Assembly: GCA_037178675.1 (NCBI GenBank)
Contig: JAYMGJ010000641.1
Location: 1-44,789 of the forward strand
Source of the DNA: Scleroderma bovista
Taxonomy: Eukaryota; Basidiomycota; Agaricomycetes; Boletales; Sclerodermataceae
Direction: 5' to 3'
DNA length: 44,789 nt
In this document: piece after piece, positions 21,757-31,070 of the stretch
How the letters are laid out: the number at the start of each line of letters is the position of its first letter
How positions within the stretch are numbered: the first letter of the stretch is position 1
Translations under genes and position numbers: made by a program
The notes under the pieces: generated by a model
Database searches by the model: none
Told to the model about the DNA's origin: nothing
Seen by the model: the letters and a program-made list of their open reading frames with translations, nothing else

Positions 21757-23170
21757 TTCTGGCAGAGTCAACATTGCGGCACAATCAACCCTCCGGCACT
21801 GTCAACATTGCAGCAGAGTCAGCCCTGTGGCGCAATCAACCGTTTGGCACAGTCAACATTGCGGCAGAGTCAACACTGTGGCACAATCAACAGTTCTGCA
21901 CAATCACCATTCTGGCTCAACATTGCGGCAGAGTCAGCCCTGCAGCGCAATCAACCGTTCGGCACATTCATCATTTCGGCACAGTTAACAGTTCGGCACA
22001 ATGAACAATTCGGCACTATCATCATTGCACACATTGCTGGAAGCATCCTGACACACCACTACACAACAGAGTGAACTAATCTAGCATCAATCATGCTGCC
22101 AGAATTATAATTGTGCTGAACTGTTGAATCTGCCGGAATGATAAATGTGCCACACAGTTACATGTGCCGGAGTACACAGCAATCGGTGATGTTCACCCCA
22201 TGGATGCTACTGCCATTGAGGCACTGCACACCCTCACTCGGACAGAACCAGCAGAGCAAGAGAGATGTGACCGCAGCTATTTCCGCAGGTGGTCAATGCG
22301 GATCAAGTTGGAACCGACTGTCAACACTGATGATGAGAAGCTTGCAGGAGCATCAGCCTTGAGGAGAAACCATCGCTGATGAGTGGTCCATATGCACCTG
22401 CAGAAGGATTTGAAGTAGCTGGGAAAGAAGACAAGTGTGCACAGTGCAAAGAGAGAGACTTACTGCAAAACCAGGTCGAGTGTTTGACCTCAACAGCACA
22501 CAGTAAATCTCTCTCCTTGCATTGTGTACATTTCTCTTCTTCCCCAGCTACTATTCTTCCTTTTGCAGGTGTGTGCATATGGGTCACTCATTCGCAATGG
22601 TTTCTCCTCAAGGCTGATGCTCCTGCGAGCTTCTCATCATTTTCAGTGTTGACAGAAGGTTCCAACTTGATCCACATTGACCACCTGCAGAAATAGCTGC
22701 AGTCACATCTCTCTTGCTCTGCTGGTTCTGTCCGAGTGAGGGTGTGCAGTGCCTCAATGGCAGTAGCATCCATGGGGTGAACATCACCGATTGCTGTGTA
22801 CTCCGGCACATGTAACTGTGCGGCACATTTATCATTCCGGCAGATTCAACAGTTCAGCACAATTATAATTCTGGCAGCATGATTGATGCTAGATTAGTTC
22901 ACTCTGTTGTGTAGTGGTGTGTCAGGATGCTTCCGGCAACGTGTGCAATGATAGTGCCGAATTGTTCATTGTGCCGAACTGTTAACTGTGCCGAAATGAT
23001 GAATGTGCCGAATGGTTGATTGCGCCGCAGGGCTGACTCTGCCGCAATGTTGAGCCAGAATGGTGATTGTGCCGAACTGTTGATTGTGCCGCAGTGTTAA
23101 CTCTGCCGCAATGTTGACTGTGCCGGAGGGTTGATTGTGCCGCAGTGTTGACTCTGCCGCAATGTTGAGC
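21757..23170. repeat. Large palindrome, ~700-bp arms
   Basis: The left arm (about 21760-22470) and right arm (about 22500-23170) are reverse complements over nearly their whole length, with a spacer of about 40 bp centred near 22485. Shared landmarks running inward are CGGCAGAGTCAAC..TTCTGGCTCAACATTGCGG, CATCCTGACACACCAC, GCTGCCAGAATTATAATTG, GGTGATGTTCACCCC, TTGAGGCACTGCACACCC and GAGAGAGA-TTACTG. Arm differences seen by eye are mostly CpG versus TpG/CpA (for example CACACATTGCTGG versus CACACGTTGCCGG; GTGCCACAC versus GTGCCGCAC). A third, less complete copy lies at about 21130-21720. It sits between the KDZ gene and the 3' end of the TET/JBP gene. Confidence 0.85.
22164..22840. pseudogene. 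Coding-like fragments inside the palindrome
   Basis: Both arms carry the same short reading frames: an acidic/basic stretch with LTRTEPAEQERCD and RRWSMRIKLEP, then KCAQCKERDLL / KCTQCKERDLLCAVE, a C-x2-C-x6-C start like the Cys cluster of gene A. The most complete version is on the minus strand (22587 leftward). This suggests the palindrome captured a piece of a gene from the gene A type of family. No complete gene is present. Confidence 0.4.
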
Positions 23171-23310
23171 ACGCTGAGCGGCACCACATCCCATCAGCAC
23201 AACACATGTTCGGATAGTATCTACTACAAACTACTTCCAACAAATTTGGACTACATACCATCAGAATTACATTTTAGTACAACAGACAATCATATCAGGA
23301 AGCTAATTAT

Positions 23311-24573
23311 TCAATGCTTCACCAGTGCATTGCGGACATTATCTGGTGTCACCCAATGAAGAGGCCGTGGCACCCTTAACCAATGGTGAATATTATCCCT
23401 CATATAATATGCCAAACAGCACCTCGCTCCGTCAACCTCGTTGACGCCGTGCCGAAAGAGCTGGCCGGAAAATGCAACGACAGTGCCGGGATTGTACAAT
23501 ACCTGAATCCCAAGACTGGGAATGTCCAGTGCACAGTCATCATAATTACCGACACTGACTAGCATGTCATACCAATCTGCTCGAGAGTGTGGGTCCCTGT
23601 GGAGGGGGGTACTTCGATTGACAATTAGCGAGATATTAGTGACGACAGTTGACCAATTTTCAAGTGCCGCCAGCATTCCGGGATCATGGCCAGTCGCCCA
23701 GTCAGTCAAGCGTTGCATGGCAAGGTGGCTGGCATTGTATAGAGGCAGATGGATAATAGAAAGAACACCTGAAAGTATTGCCGACAGAAGACATATATCC
23801 TTGCTCCATTGATAGCCCGTAGGACTGGCCAAAGCCTTGGACACCCCCAGAATGTCATTGGGGGTCTAGCAGAAGATCAAACAAGTGCATTGTCAAAAGA
23901 ACAAGGTACTCACAGAATGGCTGAGCATGTGCCGTGCCGGAGAGAATTCCAAGCACCCGAAAATATCCATGTCATCCTTGAAATACTGGTGTGTTGTATG
24001 CCATGACTGATTAGTAATACTCTCTTCCAGTGGATGTGCAAGTGGATCGATGGATGCCGCGATGTGCTCCTAGAAACAAAGGCCTCAACAGTGGACAATG
24101 AGAGTGGAATGATACCATACTTGGATGCAGGGAGCTAGAGCTCCGGGAAGATACCACAATGCAATTGTGTCGCCTTCTCCCAGAATAATGGTGGGCCGGG
24201 AAAGGGTTCCAGTCAAAGAGGAAGGATGTCTATGGAGGACCCTAATCTCCTGTTGCTCATTTGTGCCGGATTGCATTGGTCCGAGGCTTTCGGACAACCT
24301 AATCAAGTCAATGCTGCAGGAAACTGAAGTGGATATCAAGGAAGGATAATTTAACTATACAAGAATTGGCTCACTCCGATTATGATATGCCTGTGTGATG
24401 GTGGATACAATTTGGTTCATGGCTACAGTTGCATCCACCGGCAGGGACAGAAGTGTTTCTGGGGTGGGGGAATTTAAGTCTGGAAATGCTTCATTCAGGA
24501 AGCGGCGCCACATATATGATGCCATGATGTCGGACAAAGTATAGTTGGATGGCACAGCATTTGCATCAGCCAT
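23311..24573 (-). CDS. TET/JBP-family 2OG-Fe(II) dioxygenase, copy 1
   Basis: Predicted oxidase of 5-methylcytosine (or a related base) in DNA, of the fungal TET/JBP family known to accompany KDZ transposons. Four exons on the minus strand: 24573-24375, 24323-24121, 24069-23914 and 23865-23311, total 370 residues. Donors GTGAGC, GTATGG and GTGAGT and all phases agree. The C-terminal double-stranded beta-helix has HRD (H275, D277), the distal RHGV His (H325) and the 2OG-binding Arg in GARCC (R334), followed by YYMRDNIHHW. Upstream are DLIRLSES, ILGEGDTIALWYLPGAL (about residues 67-134) and FSPARHM. All metal and co-substrate ligands are present, so activity is plausible. It ends 140 bp from the palindrome and starts 275 bp from a divergent companion gene. 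Family call is firm; the exact substrate is inferred from characterised relatives such as the Coprinopsis enzyme. Confidence 0.9.
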
Positions 24574-24848
24574 TGGACACAGGACAACTTTTGACAATGT
24601 GGGGAGTAAAAACTTTAGTGGGGGATGAGCAGCAAGCTGCAGACATCTGTTTGCAAATGGCAATGCAACACATTCCATTCTTGGCTAGATCCACTAAACA
24701 AGGCTGATCGGCGATTGGCCAGTGCGAAACAACACATGCCTGGTTGCACAATGTGGTAATTATGCATCAGGTGACATGTGGACCGTGAGAACATTGATTA
24801 CCTGAATGTTATAAGGCTTAGGGCGAATCGGCCATCACACCATCAATC
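24574..24848. promoter_or_regulatory. Shared divergent promoter of TET1 and companion 1
   Basis: 275 bp separate the two start codons, so the genes almost certainly share a promoter region. It contains an inverted CCAAT box (CGATTGGCC near 24711) and GATCGGCG/AATCGGCC words with CpG. No TATA box is obvious. The same divergent arrangement recurs at 43691-44494. Confidence 0.5.
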
Positions 24849-25638
24849 ATGAATAACACATCCGAACTGCGCGAAACCTGCGAACTGTCCATGGTATTGC
24901 AATACATTGGAGTCTGCTTTCGACGGTTGGTGCACGCGGTTCAACAACAGCCTGAGGGGATGCTGGCCACAGCTGAATGGTATGCAAATGTACAAATGGA
25001 AGTGGTAAGTGGAGAATGATTACATTTGATTAACACACTCATGAGCCCCCAGGCAAATTTAGAACGTGTGCTTGCCGCATGCCAGGCTATGGGTGCGAAG
25101 ATGATATTGCCAATGATGGCGAGCAGGGTGCACAGAATGGTCGTACTAGAAAATCTGCCACCGGCAAGACTGTATGCAGCAATGTGACAGTTGAATGTCT
25201 ATCATGCCAAGGCCGCTGAAGTCCAGGTTCCAAGTACGCTGCAAGTGGCAAACTCGTGGTGGGTTAATGGCCACGGCGCATGTACGGCAGGGTACAGCAC
25301 ACGGCCACTGCAGGACATGGTATCGGAGGCAGAGGCATTCTTTCCAGTGGACCTGGTATGCTCCCTTATTCGTGTTGTGTTAGATACTAAAGCTTTGCCA
25401 GGTTGCCGATAGAAAGCTCACCATTCTACTCACCGTTGGATATACCTCGGACGAGGCCTTGTCAAATGCACGGTACTTCTGCAACAATATCTTGCGGAGC
25501 TCGGACAATGCCCTTAAATATCATATGGAGGTGATGCAGCATTGTGCAAAAAGGATGGAGGCCATTGAGATGCTAACCCGTGCACCAAATGCATTGCGGC
25601 AGAAATGGGAGGAGTCTTTGGAGCGCCACTGTAGGTAA
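24849..25638 (+). CDS. TET-companion protein, copy 1 (helical, unknown)
   Basis: Three exons fit with phase 0 throughout: 24849-25004 (donor GTAAGT), 25053-25355 (donor GTATGC) and 25402-25638, about 230 residues. The product looks mostly alpha-helical: LQYIGVCFRRLVHAVQQ, NLERVLAACQAMGAKMILPM, HAKAAEVQVPSTLQVANSW, RKLTILLTVGYTSDEALSNA, MEVMQHCAKRMEAIEMLTRA and LRQKWEESLERH. There is no signal peptide, membrane segment or known motif. One in-frame TGA at 25185 interrupts exon 2; an alternative is a weak 48-nt intron (GTACTA..GACAG) that would remove it without changing frame. A homologue lies at 44495 in the same position relative to the second TET gene. I do not recognise the family; the conserved pairing suggests a partner or regulator of the dioxygenase. 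Confidence 0.72.
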
Positions 25639-25859
25639 ACATTGTATGAATACACATATATGTTCATCACAACAATAATTGGTTAATCAAATATTGGCCA
25701 AAGCGACACTGTGATATAATGTTGCCGGCCAAAATCTGAGCTGCGGCTGCAACACCCGGCCAGGTTAACAATAAGGCAGAAATCACACAGGGAACACATC
25801 GGCATGAATGGGAATAGTGCATGTCTCCAATACAATGGGTGCCGCAAGTTGATACCTTA
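25639..25859. other. Downstream of companion 1, nothing recognised
   Basis: No supported gene. Contains GCCGGCC and GGCCAGG words leading into repeat copy R. Confidence 0.3.
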
Positions 25860-26930
25860 TGCTGGTCGTCAAGTTCGCAGCTGTGATGGCTGTAACCAAT
25901 CATGGCCGGGCGGCAGTGGTGGCCGCCACTATGACAAGTACAGCCACGGTATCACGGCAAACGAACGGTATGCCGCAGCAATGCGGCCAGAGAACCAGGG
26001 ATGGCCGCTGCTGCCGAAGGACTGTTAGCAGCATGGCAGCCAAAGCAGCAGGGTAGCCATGGAATTGCGGCCAAGGGGCTAGAAGTAGCAGAGTAGGCCC
26101 CGCCTCCTGGAGTTCCCAAGGCACGCCACTAAATTGGTGTCACACAATGTGTCAAGCCCATGATGGTGTCCCATGATTACATAACAGCCCCAGGCGCTGT
26201 ATCATCTATAAGAGCAGGAGGCCCTGGATATAGTGTTCTCTATTCTATTATAGAGCCCAACAAATAGGAGTGAGTAGGAGGGCTGCAGTGCCAGTGTCCC
26301 GTGCTTTGCATCAGGCCCTAAATATGGTTTGCCGTTTCTATTGGCAGGCCAGAGGAATAGTGTGTTTCAGGCTTTGATCAGGCTGTAACAACAGAGTCCC
26401 TTTCTTACCAAAGGGCCATGGAACTATTGTCCCTTCCATTCCAATGGGCTGTGCGGAGACTGTACCTTTAAGGGGTGCTAGCCACAGGTGTGGTGTCCCA
26501 TAACTGTGGGCAAGCCCTGGAGACAGTGTCATTTATAGTCAGTGCGCCCAGCATATGGGTTCAGTCTGACAGGCAATGGCCATGGTATCCCATAGCATTG
26601 GGCAGGCCCTAGCAGAGGTGTTATCTAGCTATGCAGGGAAACCTTGCAAGTACATTTTAAAGTGACAAGCCATGAATGGGGTGTCCCAGAGGATTAAACA
26701 AGCCCTCAATGTGGGAACAATTATATAGTTGGGCAGGCCTGTGAATTGGCTTCCTATTGAGTGTGATGGGCCGCAAGGTTGATCTCCCTGTATACCCATC
26801 AGGCCCTAGATACTATGTCCTCTATATAGATGTATCGCTGTGGATATAGTGTTAACTAACTACCGTTAGGCCAAGATCCGGCACGAGGAACCACCGGAAC
26901 TAAATTGATGCGGCCGACACATAACATCCG
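25860..26930 (+). repeat. Dispersed repeat, copy R (no MITE)
   Basis: Same-orientation homologue of 7160-8540, with matching order of landmarks (GCCAGTGTCCCGTGCTTTG, AGAGGAATAGTGTG, TGTACCTTTAAGG, GTATCCCATAGCATTGG, GGTGTTATCTAGC, CCTTGCAAGTACATTTTAAA, GTGACAAGCCATGAATGGG). At 26641-26665 the sequence is continuous where copy L holds the MITE. Like copy L, it is followed by CGGCAC-type minisatellite DNA. The left part is rich in GCCGCA/TGCGGC words. Confidence 0.75.
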
Positions 26931-27110
26931 GCACCACATCAGTGGCACAACATCTCATCGGCACCACATCTCATCGGCACCACATCTCATCGGCACCACA
27001 TCTCATCGGCACCACATCTCATTGGTTGACTGTGCCGGGATGTTGAACATGCTGGAGTGTTGACTTTGCCGCACTGTTGACCATGCCGCAATGCTGATTG
27101 ACCGGCTCAC
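26910..27110. repeat. 16/17-bp minisatellites meeting head to head
   Basis: Six or so units of CGGCACCACATCTCAT (26930-27022) run into units of the opposite strand form (TTGACTGTGCCGGGATG, TTGACTTTGCCGCACTG; 27024-27105). The orientation switch is at about 27023. Confidence 0.8.
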
Positions 27111-27421
27111 TATGGTGTTATTGCTGCCATCAGATTTCCACCACACTGCCTCCATTGCGTACTGGCTCACTTATTCTATTGGTATGCTACTCCTCTCAGC
27201 CTGAGTATTTTCACGACAACACCAATTTGTCCGGCTTAAGACTTTCACCCTACCCCACGATGACAACAGAGCCATGGGCCCACCGTTGTCACTTGGTGAC
27301 AATACTGTTGGGGGCTGACCCCTGTGATACGGAAAAGCTCTAGTCATAAGCCTCACTTCCGCCAGCCCGTGTAGCACGGCCGATTGTCATCGTCCACTGA
27401 CCGTATAACACAGCCTACCCA
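27111..27421. other. Gene-free stretch before the Plavaka fragment
   Basis: No open frame of interest on either strand and no repeat recognised. Confidence 0.3.
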
Positions 27422-28064
27422 GGTGCATGGGCTCCTTCCAGAACTTGTTGCACTCTTTGTATATCAGCAATGAAACCCTGAAGTTGTTGATATTCCTCAG
27501 ACCTGCCCTCAAATCTTGGAGAAAGGATATTCCTGTGAGTCAGCAGTTGCAACCTTCTATGCTCCAAGTGATCTTTATGGAGTTGGAGGTATGCACCATC
27601 AGCGAATTCATGCATGTTCCTCATGGAGAAATGGTCCACCTTGCTATGACTGTATCTTTGTTGAAAAAGATCCTTCTTTGGCAGGTTTTCATGGTTTGTT
27701 TGTTGCACAAGTGCTTTTGTTTTTCTCATTCTCATATCGGAATGTCTCTTATCCATGTGCTTTAGTCTGGTGGTTCAGTGTAATTGGAGAGGAACCTTGT
27801 CCATACACTGGCATGTGGATGGTAGAACTAGAGTTTGATGAAAATGAGGAGAGAGTTGTAAGTGTTATTCACTTGGATAGCATAATGTGGCCAGCACACT
27901 TGATTGGCATTTATGGAAATGATCGCATTCCACATAACTTTAATCATACAGATTCACTTTCTGCATTTGCTGCTTTTTATGTAAACAAATACTCTGATTA
28001 CCATCCAATTGGCCTTCTAGATACTAATTTAATATTTATATATTATGTTGAAGATAACTATTAG
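27422..28064 (+). pseudogene. Plavaka-type (CACTA-related) transposase, C-terminal fragment
   Basis: The frame reads VHGLLPELVALFVYQQ, an in-frame TGA (27471), then the well-known Plavaka core: ESAVATFYAPSDLYGVGGMH, ACSSWRNGPPCYDCIFVEKD, GFHGLFVAQVLLFFSFSYRN, YPCALVWWFSVIGEEP, TGMWMVELEFDENEER, VIHLDSIMWPAHLIGIYGND and FAAFYVNKYSDYHPIGLL. These match the C-terminal end of agaricomycete Plavaka transposases, which carry the HLD..AHLI signature. The catalytic N-terminal two thirds are missing, so it is a truncated, dead copy. Identification is from family memory; the order of motifs is seen directly. Confidence 0.85.
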
Positions 28065-28453
28065 GAACTATTATGCTGCATTTAGAACATAGAAGTAAGT
28101 CATTGGTTGACATACACTATATCATACTTCAATAAGAACACCCTACAGCACCAGCATTCAGCCCATCATGACAAGCACCAGCACCAAGACAATGTCCAAT
28201 CAGCCCACCCATCTCCCTTTCACACACTGCTGTTGAAGCAATACCTATATACGTAGAGGAACTGCTACTCCAACTCACCTGTTGGGTGGAGTGCACAACC
28301 TGAGATGGTAGCGGTAGCTGGTCAAGAGCTGTTATATTATATAAGCGATGAACGCTGTTTATATACAACAAATAGTGTGATGCGTGACTGTGATGCGTGA
28401 CGTGTGACATGTAACATCTACTCTAAAGAGGACTATTACTAAGTCTACACTAA
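28065..28453. other. Spacer between two transposase fragments
   Basis: No gene. Contains a short tandem duplication GTGATGCGTGACTGTGATGCGTGAC near 28377-28401. Confidence 0.35.
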
Positions 28454-28998
28454 TATGGGTCGCAGCCTTGTGTGCACTTTGTTGACGGTTTACGCCGGGT
28501 GCACATGCGACTTCAACAATACGCGGATGCTGTACTTCTCAATTCTCAATCACTAGGATACCCAACACCTGCAGGTAAGCAAGCCCCTCCTTGCACTCAT
28601 TTGCACTCAATTTATTTTTATTCATAGGTCTTCCCGAATCTGTCATTGGACAGGTACGTGCCATCTTCCGACCCCATGTATGGGCTGGAACCGAGCTTCC
28701 CCCATTTCTTTCTACACCCCTCATATATGTGGACCTCTTTGATTGGGTGGCCAAGGATGACGACTTAGATATGTGGATCATTCAGCGGCACATGGTTACT
28801 GCTCCTGGAGGTTTGCAGAGAGCTGGTGCCATTGTTCCATTGGTCAATGTCATGTTTGCTGTGGAGCTTATTCCTGTGTATGGTGAGAAGATAGATTGCA
28901 CGGTGAACGAGAAGACGTTGCAAGAGGTTTATTCACGCTTTTATCTTAATTCCTTCACAGACAAGGAGTTATTCAAGTCTTTACGTGCTGAATTATGA
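28454..28998 (+). pseudogene. C-terminal domain of a second transposase-associated protein
   Basis: Two exons, 28454-28574 and 28628-28998, join in phase across a 53-nt intron (GTAAGC..ATAG). The product reads VHFVDGLRRVHMRLQQYADA, GLPESVIGQVRAIFRPHVW, PFLSTPLIYVDLFDWV, GAIVPLVNVMFAVELIPVYG and YSRFYLNSFTDKELFKSL. This matches the end of large agaricomycete transposon proteins (annotated Plavaka or DUF6830 type, from memory) with the VPL..L.P.FG and FYLN.F.DKE motifs. It lies in the same orientation 390 bp after the Plavaka fragment, but both fragments have their own C-terminal type motif, so they are probably remnants of two elements. Confidence 0.55.
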
Positions 28999-29019
28999 GA
29001 TGCATACTTGTGTTCTGTA

Positions 29020-29636
29020 TGTCAAGTCCGGGTCTACTCCGGTAAGAGGTCCGGTCAAGTCCGGACAGAAACGGACGAAGGGGAAGGACAGAGGCTGGAC
29101 AAGGAGTTAGTCCGGCCGGAGTTGAGACCGATTGGATTCAACGACAAGGGGATCGAGCGTTGATCCCTTGCGTAGGTTCCGGTCAAGAGGAGACGGAGGC
29201 GGAGATGGAGACAAGCAGGAACAGGAATAGTGACTATAGTTGATTTCAGACTGAGGTATACAGGACGGAGTACAGGGTACTTATACTACGGAGAACTAGG
29301 GTCGAGTATTTACGGTGACAAGTAAACAACCCAAAGGGCGGACAAGGAATAACCAGAGTTGGGACTAGGTCAGGTCCGATGAAAATAAGTAAGGTCTGGA
29401 GAAAATACTACAAGGTAGAAGATATAAACAGAGCACGGAGAACTCACGGTACTACAGGGTTGACGGAGGAGTGAAGTAACGACTGGATAGGGATTAATGC
29501 AAAGGGTCGCACTTAGCGGAAGAGTATGTGCGCGTCCGGGACCGGAGTGATGTGCAGAGGTCCGGAGTTGAGCTGTAGTGCTGCGATGCGACCGGAGTAA
29601 CCGGATAAGAGTCCGGAGTTGGACATGGTCTTGACA
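29020..29636. mobile_element. Solo LTR with perfect 5-bp target duplication
   Basis: A 617-bp segment bounded by short inverted ends TGTCAAG...CTTGACA and flanked by CTGTA on both sides (29015-29019 and 29637-29641). The interior is rich in GTCCGG/CCGGAC words and lacks any gene. These are the hallmarks of a solo LTR left by recombination between the two LTRs of an element. No internal sequence of the matching retrotransposon was seen in the window, and it is unrelated to the 116-bp LTRs at 30882 and 36913. Confidence 0.88.
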
Positions 29637-29641
29637 CTGTA

Positions 29642-30105
29642 ACTAGATACTCTTTGCACTGTCTGGCTTATCAGTACTGGTGATAAAATTTGATGCCTGA
29701 TAACCACCTGATGAGAAGATGGTAATAGGATATCTAACGGATCTCCCACCACAACCTTTCCTAATACGATGCTGCTGTAAGGCTCGTCACTTCTCCACCA
29801 ATCAGATGCGTCAAACATACAGGCACGTAAGCATCATAAGCCGGCTATGTTAAGCGTTCATTTCAGTCGTTTTGCTGATGAACCAGCCCTTCCGATTAGC
29901 CAAGCTGACAGCACTTGACAGCGCTTAGCCAACCGCCCAGCCTGTCCAACTCTGTGTCAGTCTGTCCAACTCTGTGCCAGTCTGGTTCCCACTGGTCACT
30001 CCATTCAAGCATTCAGTAGAGTAAAAAAAATAAGTATATTAGTTCTATCAAAAACTACAAAATACATCATGAATAACTAAATAATATATGTTGCATCGAC
30101 GCCGG
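29642..30105. other. Gene-free stretch with a small tandem duplication
   Basis: No gene seen. A 21-bp unit (GTCCAACTCTGTGTCAGTCT-like) occurs twice in tandem at about 29945-29985. Confidence 0.4.
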
Positions 30106-30557
30106 GGATGGTGACAGGGGGTCGTCATTGTCGTTGTCGGTGGACACGTCGACGATGCTGGGAATGTGGGTGGTTGCATCACCGCCGTCAAGGCTGGGAA
30201 TGGTGGCAGGGGCCGTCATCATCGTTGCCGTGGTCAGCATTGATGGTGGTGGAGTGGTGGTGGTGGGTGGTGGTGGCCTAGCTGTCGACACTGCTGGTAG
30301 GGGTGGTGGTGGTTGGTATCGTTGCTGTTGTCGTCCGCTGATGGTGGTGATCACGTCGACAACGCTGGTGGTGGTGATCGGTGCCGTCACCATCGTCCAT
30401 CTTCCATGGTGGGGTCGTCGTCGTCGTCGCTAGTGGTGGTCGCATTGACGACGCTGGTGGTGATGGTCGGTGGTGGCTGTAGGCGAGGCGTGTAGTGATG
30501 AAGTTGTAAATACTATTAGAAAATATTGTAGTTCAATACGCTGATATAATCATTCCA

Positions 30558-30617
<60 letters not shown>

Positions 30618-30881
30618 AAAAATTTCTCTAAGTCTCATTCTCATTCTCTTCACCTTCCACCACCACACCACGCATCGACCATCACTGTCAACGACAATGT
30701 GGCCACCACCACCATCAACAACGATGCGGCCACCACCACCACCGTCGACAATGACGACACAACCACCACCGCGATGACGATGTGGCCACCACCGCCGTCG
30801 ACGACAACCAACCACCGCCAGCGTCAACGACAATGCCACCACCATCAACGACAACCCAACCACCACCATCAATGACAACGA
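30106..30881. repeat. Trinucleotide-rich arrays flanking (AC)27
   Basis: The left block (30106-30490) is rich in GGT/GTC/GAC triplets on the plus strand. The right block (30655-30881) is rich in ACC/GAC/GTC, so the two form an imperfect inverted pair. Between them is an uninterrupted (AC)27 microsatellite at 30561-30614. The open frames on both strands here have repetitive His/Thr/Val composition and are not credible genes. The right block continues at 37029 (ACGACGCAACCACCG) after the Ty3-like insertion. Confidence 0.8.
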
Positions 30882-30997
30882 TGGAGCAGGCCCAGAGTGA
30901 CCTTGTCGAAAGATGACCTGATGGTCTACAGAGGGTGGCTCTCATGCTATACTACACCTGCTGACTAAGGCTGTGCTCCCTGACCCCCCCTACTCCA
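30882..30997 (-). repeat. 3' LTR, 116 bp
   Basis: Differs from the 36913-37028 copy at three sites: CTTGTCG vs CTCGTCG, CTCATG vs CTCGTG and TACACC vs TACGCC. In each case this copy has TG or CA where the other has CG. The length is very short for a Ty3-type LTR. Confidence 0.93.
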
Positions 30998-31012
30998 TGT
31001 GCCCCCCTAAAA
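30998..31012 (-). promoter_or_regulatory. Polypurine tract of the Ty3-like element
   Basis: On the minus strand the DNA just before the 3' LTR reads TTTTTAGGGGGGCACA, the place where plus-strand priming would start. Confidence 0.65.
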
Positions 31013-31070
31013 AAATGACAACGTCCGCGTCATCTACGGCTGCATGGTGTGGGGTATGATCTCAGATGTC

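Noticed and set aside
17785..25187. TGA recoded as an amino acid in KDZ and companion genes
   Set aside because: No sign of selenocysteine or an altered code; other genes in the window end normally at TGA, and CGA-to-TGA mutation is simpler.
8524..27110. CRISPR-like regular repeats
   Set aside because: Units are 16-17 bp with no unique spacers, and the DNA is fungal.
27415..27756. 113-codon minus-strand ORF
   Set aside because: Antisense to the clearly conserved Plavaka transposase frame.
30067..30878. ORFs of 86-120 codons on both strands near (AC)27
   Set aside because: Low-complexity translations of trinucleotide and dinucleotide repeats.
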